Shown: positions 37,830 through 47,500 of the stretch, one piece after another
How the letters are laid out: every line of letters starts with the position of its first letter
Position numbering within the stretch: position 1 is the first letter of the stretch
Source of the DNA: Pseudomonas sp. EpS/L25
GTDB lineage: Bacteria; Pseudomonadota; Gammaproteobacteria; Pseudomonadales; Pseudomonadaceae
Direction: 5' to 3'
NCBI RefSeq assembly: GCF_001512295.1
Contig: NZ_LNUP01000011.1
Coordinates: 813,781-877,780 of the forward strand
DNA length: 64,000 bases
Position numbers and translations under genes: made by a program
Notes under the pieces: model-generated
Seen by the model: only the letters and a program-made list of their open reading frames with translations
What the model was told of the DNA's origin: nothing
Databases searched by the model: none

Positions 37830-37843
37830 CGCAAACGTTTGCG
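37830..37843 (+). promoter_or_regulatory. RbsR operator
   Basis: CGCAAACGTTTGCG is a perfect 14-bp palindrome with the central CG typical of LacI-family operators and closely resembling RbsR sites. It lies about 10 bp downstream of the -10 box, so bound RbsR would block transcription. The repressor gene is in the same operon. Confidence 0.8.
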
Positions 37844-37879
37844 CGACCACAACAACCATAAGAATTCGGAGATCCCCCT

Positions 37880-38836
37880 ATGCTGGCCTTTCGCCCTGCC
37901 CGCCTGCTGGCGGCCATTGCCCTAACCTCCGCTTCGCTGATCCTGCCGCTCACCGCCAGCCATGCCACGGCCGCCGAGAAGCCCAAGGTCGCGCTGGTCA
38001 TGAAGTCCCTGGCCAACGAATTCTTCCTGACCATGGAAGACGGCGCCAAGACCTACCAGAAAGAGCATGCCGCCGACTTCGACCTGATCTCCAACGGGAT
38101 CAAGGACGAGACCGACACCTCCAGCCAGATCCGCATCGTCGAGCAGATGATCGTCTCCAAGGTCGATGCCCTGGTCATCGCTCCGGCCGACTCCAAGGCG
38201 CTGGTCCCGGTGCTGAAGAAGGCCAGCGACGCCGGCATCAAGGTGGTCAACATCGACAACCGCCTGGACCCCGAGGTATTGAAATCCAAGTCCCTGGACA
38301 TCCCCTTCGTCGGCCCCGACAACCGCAAGGGCGCACGCCTGGTGGGCGAGTACCTGGCCAAGCAGCTCAAGCAGGGTGACCAGGTCGGCATCATCGAGGG
38401 GGTCTCCACCACCACCAATGCCCAGCAGCGCACCGCAGGCTTCAAGGACGCCATGGAAGCGGCCGGCATGAAGATCGTCGGCGTGCAGTCCGGCAACTGG
38501 GAGATCGACAAGGGCAACGCCGTCGCCGCGGCCATGCTCAACGAATACCCCGACCTGAAGGCCCTCCTGGCCGGTAACGACAGCATGGCGCTGGGCGCCG
38601 TCTCCGCGGTGCGCGCAGCGGGCAGGAAAGGTCAGGTGCAGATCGTCGGCTACGACAACATCAAGGCCATCCACCCGATGCTGAAAGACGGTCGCGTCCT
38701 CGCCACCGCCGACCAGTTCGCCGCCAAGCAGGCGGTGTTCGGGATCGAGGCCGCGCTCAAGCTGGTCAAGGGCGAGCCCACCGGTGCCAAGGACGGGGTG
38801 ATCGAGACCCCGGTCGAACTCGTTACCCAGCCCTGA
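37880..38836 (+). CDS. rbsB: Ribose ABC transporter, periplasmic binding protein
   Basis: A 318-residue sugar-binding protein with a signal peptide (about residues 1-32, ending ATAAE). The type I periplasmic fold shows [44 protein letters not shown] and [12 protein letters not shown]. It delivers D-ribose to RbsAC. GGAG is about 7 nt before the ATG. It is the first gene of rbsBACRKD; 17 bp separate it from rbsA. Confidence 0.95.
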   Translation: MLAFRPARLLAAIALTSASLILPLTASHATAAEKPKVALVMKSLANEFFLTMEDGAKTYQKEHAADFDLISNGIKDETDTSSQIRIVEQMIVSKVDALVIAPADSKALVPVLKKASDAGIKVVNIDNRLDPEVLKSKSLDIPFVGPDNRKGARLVGEYLAKQLKQGDQVGIIEGVSTTTNAQQRTAGFKDAMEAAGMKIVGVQSGNWEIDKGNAVAAAMLNEYPDLKALLAGNDSMALGAVSAVRAAGRKGQVQIVGYDNIKAIHPMLKDGRVLATADQFAAKQAVFGIEAALKLVKGEPTGAKDGVIETPVELVTQP

Positions 38837-38853
38837 TCCGAGGAGAGCCTCCC

Positions 38854-40410
38854 ATGTCGTCCGAGGTGATCCTCAGCGCCCGTGACATCGGCAAGACCTA
38901 TGCACAGCCGGTACTCGGCGGCGTGGACCTGGAGCTGCGCGCCGGCGAGGTGCTGGCGCTCACCGGGGAAAACGGCGCCGGCAAGAGTACCCTGTCCAAG
39001 ATCCTCTGTGGCTTGGTGCAACCCACCACCGGCAAGCTGAGCTTCCTCGGCCGACCCTATGCCCCGGGCAGCCGCCGCGAGGCGGAGGCCCTGGGCGTGC
39101 GGATGGTCATGCAGGAACTCAACCTGCTGCCCACCCTCACCGTGGCGGAAAATCTCTTTCTCGACCGCCTGCCCCGGCGGCTGGGCTGGATCGACCGTCG
39201 CCAGCTACGCGAACAGGCGCGGCTGGCGATGGCCCAGGTCGGCCTGGAGGCCATAGATCCGGATACCCCCATCGCTGAACTGGGCGTGGGGCATCAGCAG
39301 ATGGTGGAAATCGCCCGCAACCTGATCGGCGATTGCCGGGTGCTGATCCTCGACGAACCCACCGCCATGCTCACCTCCCGCGAGGTGGAACTGCTGTTCG
39401 AACAGATCGAGCGCCTGCGTGCCCGGGGCGTGGCGCTGGTCTACATCTCCCATCGCCTGGAAGAACTCAAGCGCATCGCCCAGCAACTGGTGGTGCTGCG
39501 CGATGGCCGTCTGGTCGCCGATGCGCCCATGGCGCACTACGACACCGACCAGATCGTCAGTCTCATGGTGGGGCGCGATCTCGGTGAGCACCTGGACCTG
39601 GGCGAGCGCCGCTTCGGCCCGCCCCTGCTGGAAGTGCAGGGCCTCAATCGCGCCGACAAGGTCCAGGACGTCTCCTTCAGCGTGCGGGCCGGGGAAATCT
39701 ACGGTATCTCCGGCCTCATCGGCGCTGGTCGTACCGAGCTGCTGCGGCTGATCTTCGGCGCCGACCGGGCCGATTCCGGCACGGTACGCCTGGCCGGTCA
39801 GCCGGTGGACCTGGGTTCGCCGGCCAAGGTGGTGCGCCAGGGCATCGCCCTCATCACCGAGGATCGCAAGGGCGAAGGCCTGCTGCTCAGCCAGCCGATC
39901 GCCGCCAACCTCGCCCTGGGCAACATGGACAAGGTGGCGCAGCAGGGCCTGGTCAGCGGCAGCCGCGAGGCCGAGCTGGCCCAGCGTCACATCAAGAGCC
40001 TGCGCATCCGCTGCAATGACGGCACCCAGGCCGTGGGCGAGCTGTCCGGCGGCAATCAACAGAAGGTGGTCATTGGCCGCTGGCTGGAGCGCGACTGCCA
40101 GGTGCTGCTGTTCGACGAACCCACGCGCGGCATCGACGTCGGCGCCAAGTTCGAGATCTACGGCCTGCTGGCCGAGTTGACCCGTCAGGGCAAGGCCCTG
40201 GTGGTGGTGTCCAGCGACCTGCGCGAGCTGATGCTGATCTGCGATCGCATCGGCGTGCTGTCCGCCGGCCGCCTGGTGGACACCTTCGAGCGTCATGACT
40301 GGGATCAGGAGCGGCTGCTGGCCGCCGCCTTCGCCGGCTATCGCTCCCGCGAAGCCCTGCTGGAAGAACCTATCCCACCGCAACCCCTTTCTCAGGAAGC
40401 CATTCGATGA
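38854..40410 (+). CDS. rbsA: Ribose ABC transporter ATPase
   Basis: A 518-residue protein with two ABC domains, as in all RbsA-type sugar importers. Domain 1 has GENGAGKSTLSK and LILDEPTAML; domain 2 has the degenerate Walker A GLIGAGRTELLRL typical of the family, signature LSGGNQQKVVIG and LLFDEPTRGID. It powers ribose import with RbsC. Its stop overlaps the rbsC ATG by 4 bp (ATGA). Confidence 0.95.
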   Translation: MSSEVILSARDIGKTYAQPVLGGVDLELRAGEVLALTGENGAGKSTLSKILCGLVQPTTGKLSFLGRPYAPGSRREAEALGVRMVMQELNLLPTLTVAENLFLDRLPRRLGWIDRRQLREQARLAMAQVGLEAIDPDTPIAELGVGHQQMVEIARNLIGDCRVLILDEPTAMLTSREVELLFEQIERLRARGVALVYISHRLEELKRIAQQLVVLRDGRLVADAPMAHYDTDQIVSLMVGRDLGEHLDLGERRFGPPLLEVQGLNRADKVQDVSFSVRAGEIYGISGLIGAGRTELLRLIFGADRADSGTVRLAGQPVDLGSPAKVVRQGIALITEDRKGEGLLLSQPIAANLALGNMDKVAQQGLVSGSREAELAQRHIKSLRIRCNDGTQAVGELSGGNQQKVVIGRWLERDCQVLLFDEPTRGIDVGAKFEIYGLLAELTRQGKALVVVSSDLRELMLICDRIGVLSAGRLVDTFERHDWDQERLLAAAFAGYRSREALLEEPIPPQPLSQEAIR

Positions 40411-41384
40411 GCAGTCTTCCCGTCACCTCCTCCCGACGTGCCTTCGGGCTGGGCCTGGGCACCTACGTGGGCCTGGCCGCCGCGCTGCTGGCGATGATCG
40501 TGCTGTTTTCCGTGCTGAGCAGCCATTTTCTCTCCTACGCCACCTTCACCACCCTGGCCAACCAGATCCCCGACCTCATGGTGCTGGCCACCGGGATGAC
40601 CTTCATCCTCATCATCGGCGGCATCGACCTCTCGGTCGGCTCGGTGGTGGCCCTGGCCGCTGCAGTAGTCAGCGTCGCCACCCTGGAGTGGGGTTGGGGC
40701 ATCCTGCCGGCCGCCGCCCTGGGCATGCTCGCCGCCGCCCTGACCGGTACCCTCACCGGCAGCGTGACCGTGGCCTGGCGCATCCCTTCCTTCATCGTCT
40801 CCCTGGGCGTGCTGGAGATGGCCCGTGGCGCCGCCTACCAGTTGACCGACTCGCGCACCGCCTACATCGGCGATGCCTATGCCTGGCTGTCGACGCCCTT
40901 CGCCTTCGGCATCTCCCCCTCCTTCGTCATCGCCCTGCTGGTGATCGTGGTCGCGCAACTGCTGTTGACCCGCTCGGTGCTCGGCCGCTACCTGATCGCC
41001 ATCGGCACCAACGAGGAAGCGGTACGCCTGGCCGGGATCAATCCCAAGCCCTACAAGGTCATCGTCTTCGCCCTCATGGGCCTGCTGGCGGGCCTGGCCG
41101 CGCTGTTCCAGATCTCGCGCCTGGAAGCCGCCGATCCCAATGCCGGCGTCGGCCTTGAGCTGCAGGTGATCGCCGCCGTGGTGATCGGCGGGACCAGCCT
41201 CATGGGCGGCCGCGGCTCGGTCATCAGCACCTTCTTCGGCGTGCTGATCATCTCGGTACTGGCCGCGGGCCTGGCCCAGATCGGCGCCAGCGAACCGACC
41301 AAGCGCATCATCACCGGCGCGGTCATCGTCGTCGCCGTGATCCTCGACACCTATCGCAGCCAACGGGCCAAGAGAGCGGCCTGA
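40407..41384 (+). CDS. rbsC: Ribose ABC transporter permease
   Basis: A 325-residue inner-membrane permease with about 8-10 helices. Signature stretches: GMTFILIIGGIDLSVGSVVAL, GRYLIAIGTNEEAVRLAGI and VIAAVVIGGTSLMGGRGSV, the RbsC/BPD_transp_2 pattern. It overlaps rbsA upstream by 4 bp and shares one base with the rbsR start (TGATG), so the operon is tightly coupled. Confidence 0.95.
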   Translation: MSSLPVTSSRRAFGLGLGTYVGLAAALLAMIVLFSVLSSHFLSYATFTTLANQIPDLMVLATGMTFILIIGGIDLSVGSVVALAAAVVSVATLEWGWGILPAAALGMLAAALTGTLTGSVTVAWRIPSFIVSLGVLEMARGAAYQLTDSRTAYIGDAYAWLSTPFAFGISPSFVIALLVIVVAQLLLTRSVLGRYLIAIGTNEEAVRLAGINPKPYKVIVFALMGLLAGLAALFQISRLEAADPNAGVGLELQVIAAVVIGGTSLMGGRGSVISTFFGVLIISVLAAGLAQIGASEPTKRIITGAVIVVAVILDTYRSQRAKRAA

Positions 41385-42403
41385 TGGCGACGATCAAGGA
41401 CGTCGCGGCCCGCGCCGGCATCTCCTACACCACGGTGTCCCACGTGGTGAACAACACCCGTCCGGTCAGTCCGGGGGTAAGGGAGAAGGTGGAGGCCGCC
41501 ATCGCCGAGCTGGGCTACGTGCCCAGCGGCGTCGCCCGCTCCTTGCGCAACCAGGCCACCGGCACCTTCGGCGTGCTGGTGCCCAATGCGGTGAACCCCT
41601 ACTTCGCCGAGCTGGCCCGCGGCATCGAGGACCATTGCGAACGTCAGGGCTACAGCGTGATCCTGTGCAATTCCGATGACGATGCCGACAAGCAGCTGCG
41701 CTACCTGCGGGTCCTGCGCGAGCGGCGCATCGACGGCCTGGTGGTCGCCACGGTAGACGGTGATCCGCGCTTCGCCAAGGCGCTGGCCGGGCTGCGCATC
41801 CCGCTGGTGCTGGTGGACCGTCCGCTGGAGGGTGTCCAGGCCGGGCACATCCGCGTCGACCACCACCAGGGCGGCCTGCTCGCCACCCGCCACCTGCTGG
41901 AGTTGGGGCATCGTCGTATCGCCTGCCTCGGCGGCCCAGCCGATTCGCCGGTGGCCAGCGAGCGGGTGGCCGGTTACCAGCAGGCGCTGGCCGAGGCTGG
42001 TGTCGCGCCGGGCATGATCCGTCGCTGCGCCTTCACCGCGGCTGCCGGCCACGCCGAAGCCCGGGCCTTGCTGGCGCAGCCAGGTGCCGTGACCGCAATC
42101 TTCGCCGGCAACGACACCATCGCCCTGGGCGTGCTGCGTGCCGCGGCCGAACGCGGCCTGCCGGTACCGGCCCAGTTGTCGGTGGTGGGCTTCGACGACA
42201 TCGAACTCAGCCGCTACCTCTATCCGGCACTGACCACCATCGGCCAGTCGATCCGCGACCTCGGCGAACAGGCTGCCCAGCTCTTGCTGGCGCGTCGCGA
42301 GGCGGTCGGCAGCCCTTCCACCCACGACATCGCCGTACCCCGGCTGGTGCTGCGCGAATCCACCGCGGCGCCTTCTGCTCTGGAGACTTCCCATGCCCCC
42401 TGA
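41384..42403 (+). CDS. rbsR: LacI-family ribose operon repressor
   Basis: A 339-residue regulator. The N-terminal helix-turn-helix is ATIKDVAARAGISYTTVSHVVNN, followed by a hinge and a sugar-binding core (TGTFGVLVPNAVNPYFAELARG, VGFDDIELSRYLYPALTTI). Position inside the rbs operon and the palindrome upstream of rbsB identify it as RbsR, which is released by ribose. The operon layout means it controls its own expression. Its last 11 bp overlap rbsK. Confidence 0.93.
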   Translation: MATIKDVAARAGISYTTVSHVVNNTRPVSPGVREKVEAAIAELGYVPSGVARSLRNQATGTFGVLVPNAVNPYFAELARGIEDHCERQGYSVILCNSDDDADKQLRYLRVLRERRIDGLVVATVDGDPRFAKALAGLRIPLVLVDRPLEGVQAGHIRVDHHQGGLLATRHLLELGHRRIACLGGPADSPVASERVAGYQQALAEAGVAPGMIRRCAFTAAAGHAEARALLAQPGAVTAIFAGNDTIALGVLRAAAERGLPVPAQLSVVGFDDIELSRYLYPALTTIGQSIRDLGEQAAQLLLARREAVGSPSTHDIAVPRLVLRESTAAPSALETSHAP

Positions 42404-43301
42404 CGTCGTCGTCATCGGTAGCCTCAACATGGATCTGGTGGTACGCGCCCCGCGCCTGCCCAAGGGCGGCGAGACCCTCGCCGGCCATGCCTTCGCCACG
42501 GCCCCGGGCGGCAAGGGCGCAAACCAGGCGGTAGCCGCCGCGCGCCTGGGCGCCCGGGTCGCCATGATCGGCTGTGTCGGTGCCGATCCCTATGGCGACT
42601 TCCTCACCCGTAGCCTGGTCCAGGAAGGCATCGACTGCAGCGGCGTCTCGGTGGCGAACGACGTACCCACCGGCATCGCCTCCATTCTGGTCGACGACCA
42701 GGGCCAGAACGCCATCGTCATCGTCGCGGGCGGTAACGGCGAGCTGTCCGCCGCGCACCTGCAGGCCCAGGAAGCCCTGCTGGCCAAGGCCAAGATCGTC
42801 ATCGCCCAGCTGGAAGTGCCGCTCGCCACCGTCGGTGGCGCCCTGGCGCGCGCCCGGGCGCTGGGCAAGACGGTGATCCTCAACCCGGCACCCGCGACCG
42901 GCCCCCTGCCCGCCGACTGGTACGCCCATATCGACTACCTGGTGCCCAACGAAAGCGAAGCGAGCCTGCTCACCGGACTACCGGTGGACAATCGCGAGCA
43001 AGCCGAGGCCGCGGCGCGCCAGTTGATCGCGGCCGGCGCCCGTCAGGTGCTGCTGACCCTGGGTAGCCAGGGCTTGCTGCAGGTCACCGCCGAAGGTTGC
43101 CGGCACCATCCGGCCACCCCGGTGCAGGCGGTGGACACCACCGCCGCCGGCGACACCTTCCTCGGGGGTTTCGCAGCCGGCCTGGCGGAGGGGCTGAGCG
43201 TCACGGAGGCCATCGCCCTCGGTCAGCGGGCCGCCGCCATCGCCGTCACTCGCCCGGGCGCCCAGCCGTCCATTCCCACACGCCAGGAGCTCGCCCGGTG
43301 A
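42393..43301 (+). CDS. rbsK: Ribokinase
   Basis: A 302-residue PfkB-family kinase forming ribose 5-phosphate from ribose and ATP. Family motifs: [37 protein letters not shown] (substrate binding) and [15 protein letters not shown] near the C-terminus with the catalytic Asp (GD). It overlaps rbsR by 11 bp and rbsD by 4 bp (GTGA). Confidence 0.95.
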   Translation: MPPDVVVIGSLNMDLVVRAPRLPKGGETLAGHAFATAPGGKGANQAVAAARLGARVAMIGCVGADPYGDFLTRSLVQEGIDCSGVSVANDVPTGIASILVDDQGQNAIVIVAGGNGELSAAHLQAQEALLAKAKIVIAQLEVPLATVGGALARARALGKTVILNPAPATGPLPADWYAHIDYLVPNESEASLLTGLPVDNREQAEAAARQLIAAGARQVLLTLGSQGLLQVTAEGCRHHPATPVQAVDTTAAGDTFLGGFAAGLAEGLSVTEAIALGQRAAAIAVTRPGAQPSIPTRQELAR

Positions 43302-43702
43302 AGAAGACCGCCCTGCTCAACATCGCCCTGTCACAAGCCGTCGCCAGTCTCGGCCACGGTGATCGAGTGGTCATCGGCGACGCCGGCATGCCGGTGCCAC
43401 CCGGCACGCCCCTGGTCGACCTGGCCGTCACCCACGGGATCCCCGATTTTCTCAGTGTGCTGCAGGCGCTGCTCAGCGAGATGCAGGTGGAAAGCCACCT
43501 GCTCGCCGAGGAAACCCTCACCGCTCAGCCACCGGCGCTGGCCGAGCTGGAACGCCTGACCGCCGCAGGTGCCCTCGGCCGCCGCCAGTGGGTCTCCCAC
43601 GAGGAACTGAAGGCGCTGTGTCAGGGAGCCCGGGTGCAGATCCGTACTGGAGAGTGCCAGCCCTACACCAACCTGATCCTGGTCGCTGGCGTCACCTTCT
43701 AG
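43298..43702 (+). CDS. rbsD: D-ribose pyranase
   Basis: A 134-residue enzyme converting beta-D-ribopyranose to the furanose form used by ribokinase. Family motifs: [28 protein letters not shown] (catalytic His in LGHGD) and the C-terminal [18 protein letters not shown]. The start is a GTG at 43298 with AGGAG about 9 nt upstream, overlapping the rbsK stop. It ends the ribose operon, only 24 bp from the convergent c-di-GMP gene; no terminator was seen in that gap. Confidence 0.93.
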   Translation: MKKTALLNIALSQAVASLGHGDRVVIGDAGMPVPPGTPLVDLAVTHGIPDFLSVLQALLSEMQVESHLLAEETLTAQPPALAELERLTAAGALGRRQWVSHEELKALCQGARVQIRTGECQPYTNLILVAGVTF

Positions 43703-43726
43703 TGGCCTAACGGCTGGAAGAGGCGC

Positions 43727-46597
43727 TCAGGGGTTGGCGGCCAGCAGCCGGCGGATCGCCGGGAGGTCCATCGGTCTGGCGAAGTGATAGCCCTGGGCAT
43801 GGCCGGCGCCCATGTCCTTGAGCAGTTGCAGTGCCTGGTCATCCTCGACGCCCTCGGCGACCACGTCGAGTTCCAGGGATTCGGCCATGCGCACGATGGC
43901 GCGCACGATGGCCACGCTGCGCGTGCTGTCCGCCAGGCGCAGCACGAACGACTTGTCGATCTTGAGGCCGCGGAAGCGGTACTCGTGCACGTAGCCGAGC
44001 GACGAGAAGCCCGCGCCGAAGTCATCCAGCACCACCGAGACTCCGTGGCGATCCAGCGCCTCCATGGTCGCCTTGGCCTGGGCCGGCTCGGCCACCAGCG
44101 CCCCTTCGGTCAGCTCCAGGCAGATGCGCGAAGGCGCCACGCCATGGGCGGCCAGGATGCCCAGCACTTCGTCGGCGAATTCCGGCCGCACGATGCTGTA
44201 GCTGGAGCAGTTGACATGCACCACCGGCCAATCGGCCTGGGCCGGCTCGGCCAGGATGGCGGCGATGCGTGTCAGCATGTAGGTATCCAACCGGCCGATC
44301 AGCCGCAGGCCTTCCAGCTCCGGCAGGAAGGCGCCCGGCACCAGGACGCTGCCATCGGGCTGGCGCCAGCGGATCAAGGCTTCCAGCGCCGCCACCCGGC
44401 CGCTCGTCACCTCGACGATGGGCTGGAAGAAGGGCTCCAGCTCGTTGTCGTGCTTGAGCGCCTTGCGCAAGGCTCCCTCGCGGACCACCTGGTCGGAGAC
44501 CACCTGGCGCAGCTCCTGGTTGAACACCGCGAAGTTGTCGCGTCCGCCTTGCTTCACGCGGTACATGGCCGTGTCGGCGTCGCGCAGCAGATCGTCCGGC
44601 TGGCGGTGGAGACTCGGATCGGCGACCACGATGCCGATGCTGCAGGAGGCGAACAGGCTGTGATCGTCGATCACCAGAGGGCGGTCGAAGGCCTCGATGA
44701 TGCGCTGGGCGATGGCCACCGGAAACTCCAGCCCACCGCCAGGCACCAGGATGGCGAATTCGTCGCCGCCCAGGCGCGCCAGCAGGTCGGTCTCGCGCAG
44801 GCAACCGGATAGCCGCGCGGCCGCCGCCACCAGCAGCAGATCGCCGAAGGGATGGCCGAACTGGTCATTGACCCGCTTGAAGCGGTCCAGATCGAGGAAC
44901 ATCACCGCCAGGCCGCTGCCGTCGCGTTCCAGTGCGCTCCAGAGCTCTCCCAGGCGTTGCTGGAAGAAGCTGCGATTGGGCAGGCGCGTGAGGGCGTCAT
45001 GGTTGTTCTCGTACAGCAATCTGGCATTGGCCTCGTCCAGCGCCTTGGTCCGCTCCTGTACCCGCACCTCCAGGGCCAGCCGGGATTGCAGCACCGCCTC
45101 CGCGGCGCTGCGCCGCGACAAGGCGGTGTCGATGTGGCGGGAGACGAAGGTGAGCAGTTCCTGGTCCCGGTTGCTGTAGTAGACGTCCTCGCGATAGCTC
45201 TGCACCGCCAGTACCCCGCGGACGTGCTGGCCGTCGTAGAGCGGTATGCCCAGCCAGGACCAGGCCTCGGGCGTGCCCTCCACGGGCGTGATCTCGCCCT
45301 GCTCGATCAGCTCCCACGCCTTCTGCCGATCGATGAGGCAAGGACGGCGCTGGCGGATGGTGTATTCCGTGTAGCCGCGGGTCCTGCGGCGCCTGATCGG
45401 TGCCTGGGTACGTCGCTCGTCGACGAAATAGGGAAAACTCACCTCGCCGGACGCATCGTCATACAGCGCGATGTAGAAATTCTGCGCATAGATCAGCTCC
45501 CCCACCACCTGGTGCAGGCCACTCAGCAGATCAGTCATGTCGGGGCTGGCGCTGGACAGCTCGGCGATGCGGAACAGCGCCGCCTGCAACTGCTCGGCGC
45601 GCTCCCGTTCGATGATCTGCTCGCGCAGGCGCGCATTGAGATCGGACAGTTCCTGGGTGCGCTGCCCCACCGTCGCCTCCAGATCCTCGCGCCGGAGAAT
45701 GCGATCCAGCGCCATGGCCACGTCGCGGGCGATGACCTGGAACAGTGCCTGGTCCTCGCTGCCGTAGCGGCGTTCGCGGTCATAGACCTGCAGGCTGAGC
45801 ACGCCGAAGGTGTGGCCGGCGCCGTCCTTGAGCGGGATGCCCATCCAGAATTCGGGCACCGTGCCCTGGCAATAGTAGGGGCCCTGCTTCAGGGCGAGCT
45901 CGATGGCCTCCTTGGACAGCAGCAGCGGTTCGCCATGAAGCAGGACATGGGCGGTCAGGCTCGGCCGATGATGCTCCAGGGGCTCGAATGAGCCAGGCTC
46001 GGGCGGAGCCTCGTCGCGCTGGTCGAAGTAGTAGGGATAGTGGATGTGCTCGGATACCGGATCCAGCAGCGCCAGGCAGAGATTCTCGGCATCGATCAGC
46101 GCCTCCAACAACTCGTGGGTGCGCTGCATGAACAGCTGGCGATCCACCGTCGAACTGGCCAGGTAGGTGATGTCGTAGAGCACCTGCTGGATGGCCTGGG
46201 CGCGCTCGAGTTGCCGCTGCTGCAGAACGAAGCCGAAGCGCAGGGCCAGGGCGGCGAAATCGGTACGGCCATCGGGGCGGGCAAGCAACCAGCCCGGCGG
46301 CGTCGGTCCGCAGCCGGTGGGATGGGACAGGACGGCCTGCTCGGCACGCAGCGCGGCCAACTGGGCGTCGTCGAGCGACAGCGGCCACTGCCCCGCCGCG
46401 TTGCCCTGCGCCATCCGGCACCAGCCGCCGTGGCGCTGATACCAGGCCCAATCGGCATCGGCGGCCGCCTCACGCAGCCGCGCGACGATCCGCTCAGGTT
46501 CGACGCCCAGCCCGTTCGGATCCGGCCAGCGGCTGCTTTCGTGCCCGCCCTGCCCGGTCGAACCCGAGCCCGGATGTCCCTCCTCAGGCACGTCCAT
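43727..46597 (-). CDS. GAF-GAF-GGDEF-EAL cyclic-di-GMP enzyme
   Basis: A 956-residue cytoplasmic protein. Two GAF-type sensor domains (about 130-310 and 340-490) alternate with coiled coils (QLERAQAIQQV, LEATVGQRTQELSDLN, LEVRVQERTKALDEAN). A GGDEF domain follows (about 530-690) with intact RLGGDEF and an RxxD inhibitory site five residues upstream (RETD). An EAL domain ends the protein (about 705-950) with complete catalytic residues (EALIRW, VNCSS, ELTEG, DDFGAGFSSL, KIDKSFV, AEGVED, QGYHFARP). Both synthesis and hydrolysis of c-di-GMP are possible. The ATG at 46597 has a strong AGGAGGAAGGAG upstream. Confidence 0.9.
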   Translation of the reverse strand: MDVPEEGHPGSGSTGQGGHESSRWPDPNGLGVEPERIVARLREAAADADWAWYQRHGGWCRMAQGNAAGQWPLSLDDAQLAALRAEQAVLSHPTGCGPTPPGWLLARPDGRTDFAALALRFGFVLQQRQLERAQAIQQVLYDITYLASSTVDRQLFMQRTHELLEALIDAENLCLALLDPVSEHIHYPYYFDQRDEAPPEPGSFEPLEHHRPSLTAHVLLHGEPLLLSKEAIELALKQGPYYCQGTVPEFWMGIPLKDGAGHTFGVLSLQVYDRERRYGSEDQALFQVIARDVAMALDRILRREDLEATVGQRTQELSDLNARLREQIIERERAEQLQAALFRIAELSSASPDMTDLLSGLHQVVGELIYAQNFYIALYDDASGEVSFPYFVDERRTQAPIRRRRTRGYTEYTIRQRRPCLIDRQKAWELIEQGEITPVEGTPEAWSWLGIPLYDGQHVRGVLAVQSYREDVYYSNRDQELLTFVSRHIDTALSRRSAAEAVLQSRLALEVRVQERTKALDEANARLLYENNHDALTRLPNRSFFQQRLGELWSALERDGSGLAVMFLDLDRFKRVNDQFGHPFGDLLLVAAAARLSGCLRETDLLARLGGDEFAILVPGGGLEFPVAIAQRIIEAFDRPLVIDDHSLFASCSIGIVVADPSLHRQPDDLLRDADTAMYRVKQGGRDNFAVFNQELRQVVSDQVVREGALRKALKHDNELEPFFQPIVEVTSGRVAALEALIRWRQPDGSVLVPGAFLPELEGLRLIGRLDTYMLTRIAAILAEPAQADWPVVHVNCSSYSIVRPEFADEVLGILAAHGVAPSRICLELTEGALVAEPAQAKATMEALDRHGVSVVLDDFGAGFSSLGYVHEYRFRGLKIDKSFVLRLADSTRSVAIVRAIVRMAESLELDVVAEGVEDDQALQLLKDMGAGHAQGYHFARPMDLPAIRRLLAANP

Positions 46598-46948
46598 GCT
46601 GACTCCTTCCTCCTGCGTCGTCGAATCCTGACACAAATGCAGAGCGATCCGCCACGCAGAGGGTGAACGGTACTCAGGGCCGCGCGAACGGTAAACATAT
46701 GACTATAGATGGCAGCGGCCGAGACAAGACTTGTACAGCCAAAGCCCCCGCGTACAACAAAAAAGGCTGCCAGACCTCCCGCCGCCGCTGGGGTTGTAAA
46801 ACAAAATCCACCCGCCTTCCCCACCGATCCGAAAGGCCCACGTCGCCCGAATCTCTGCTTCCTCCTGGCCCACTAATAATCAGACAGAACCTGGATCTGG
46901 TGGCGGACGAGGCCATCGCCACGTCCTTTTTTCCAACAGGAGTTTTCC
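46598..46948. other. Divergent regulatory region, c-di-GMP enzyme / DUF892-catalase operon
   Basis: About 350 bp. The middle is AT-richer than the surroundings, with candidate -10-like stretches (CTATAGAT near 46702; TAATAATC near 46874), but no clean -35/-10 pair. AGGAG is at 46937-46941. Short open frames here have no coding character. Confidence 0.5.
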
Positions 46949-47461
46949 ATGACTGCATCCAAGAAAGACAACCTTATCGATTGGCTTCGCGACGCCCACG
47001 GCATGGAAGAGCAGGCGGAAAAGATGCTCACTGCCCAATCGGCCCGCCTGGAGCACTACCCCCGCCTGCGCCAACGCATCGAGCAGCACATCCGGGAAAC
47101 CCAGGAACAGCGCCAGGTGATCGAGAGTTGCCTGAGCCGACTCGGCAGCAGTCCCTCTACCCTCAAGGACATGGGCGGCAAGTTGATGGCACTGGGCCAG
47201 GCCATCGGTGGCGCGCCGATGAGCGACGAGGTCATCAAGGGCGCCATCAGTGGCTACGTCTTCGAGAACATCGAGATCGCCACCTATACCGTGCTGATCG
47301 CGGCGGCAGCCGAGATCGGCGACAGCGAAACGCAGCGGGCCTGCGAACGCATCCTCGAACAGGAGAAGGCCATGGCGGCCTGGTTGCTCGAAGACCTGCC
47401 CGCCACCACCAGAGCCTTCCTGGAACGCTCCGCCGATCCCGATCTGACCGCGAAGCGCTGA
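46949..47461 (+). CDS. YciF-like ferritin-fold protein (DUF892)
   Basis: A 170-residue helical protein of the DUF892/YciF group, ferritin-like bundles often made under general stress. Characteristic are LIDWLRDAHGMEEQAEKML, IRETQEQRQVIESCLSRLG and EIATYTVLIAAAAEIGD. Metal-ligand-type Glu/His positions are present (EEQAE, EHY, FENIEIATY). It is 39 bp upstream of the Mn-catalase gene and most likely shares its transcript, which suggests a stress role. Confidence 0.85.
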   Translation: MTASKKDNLIDWLRDAHGMEEQAEKMLTAQSARLEHYPRLRQRIEQHIRETQEQRQVIESCLSRLGSSPSTLKDMGGKLMALGQAIGGAPMSDEVIKGAISGYVFENIEIATYTVLIAAAAEIGDSETQRACERILEQEKAMAAWLLEDLPATTRAFLERSADPDLTAKR

Positions 47462-47500
47462 ACCACCCCGCGTTACCCGTGACTAGCCCCTGGAGGTTAC

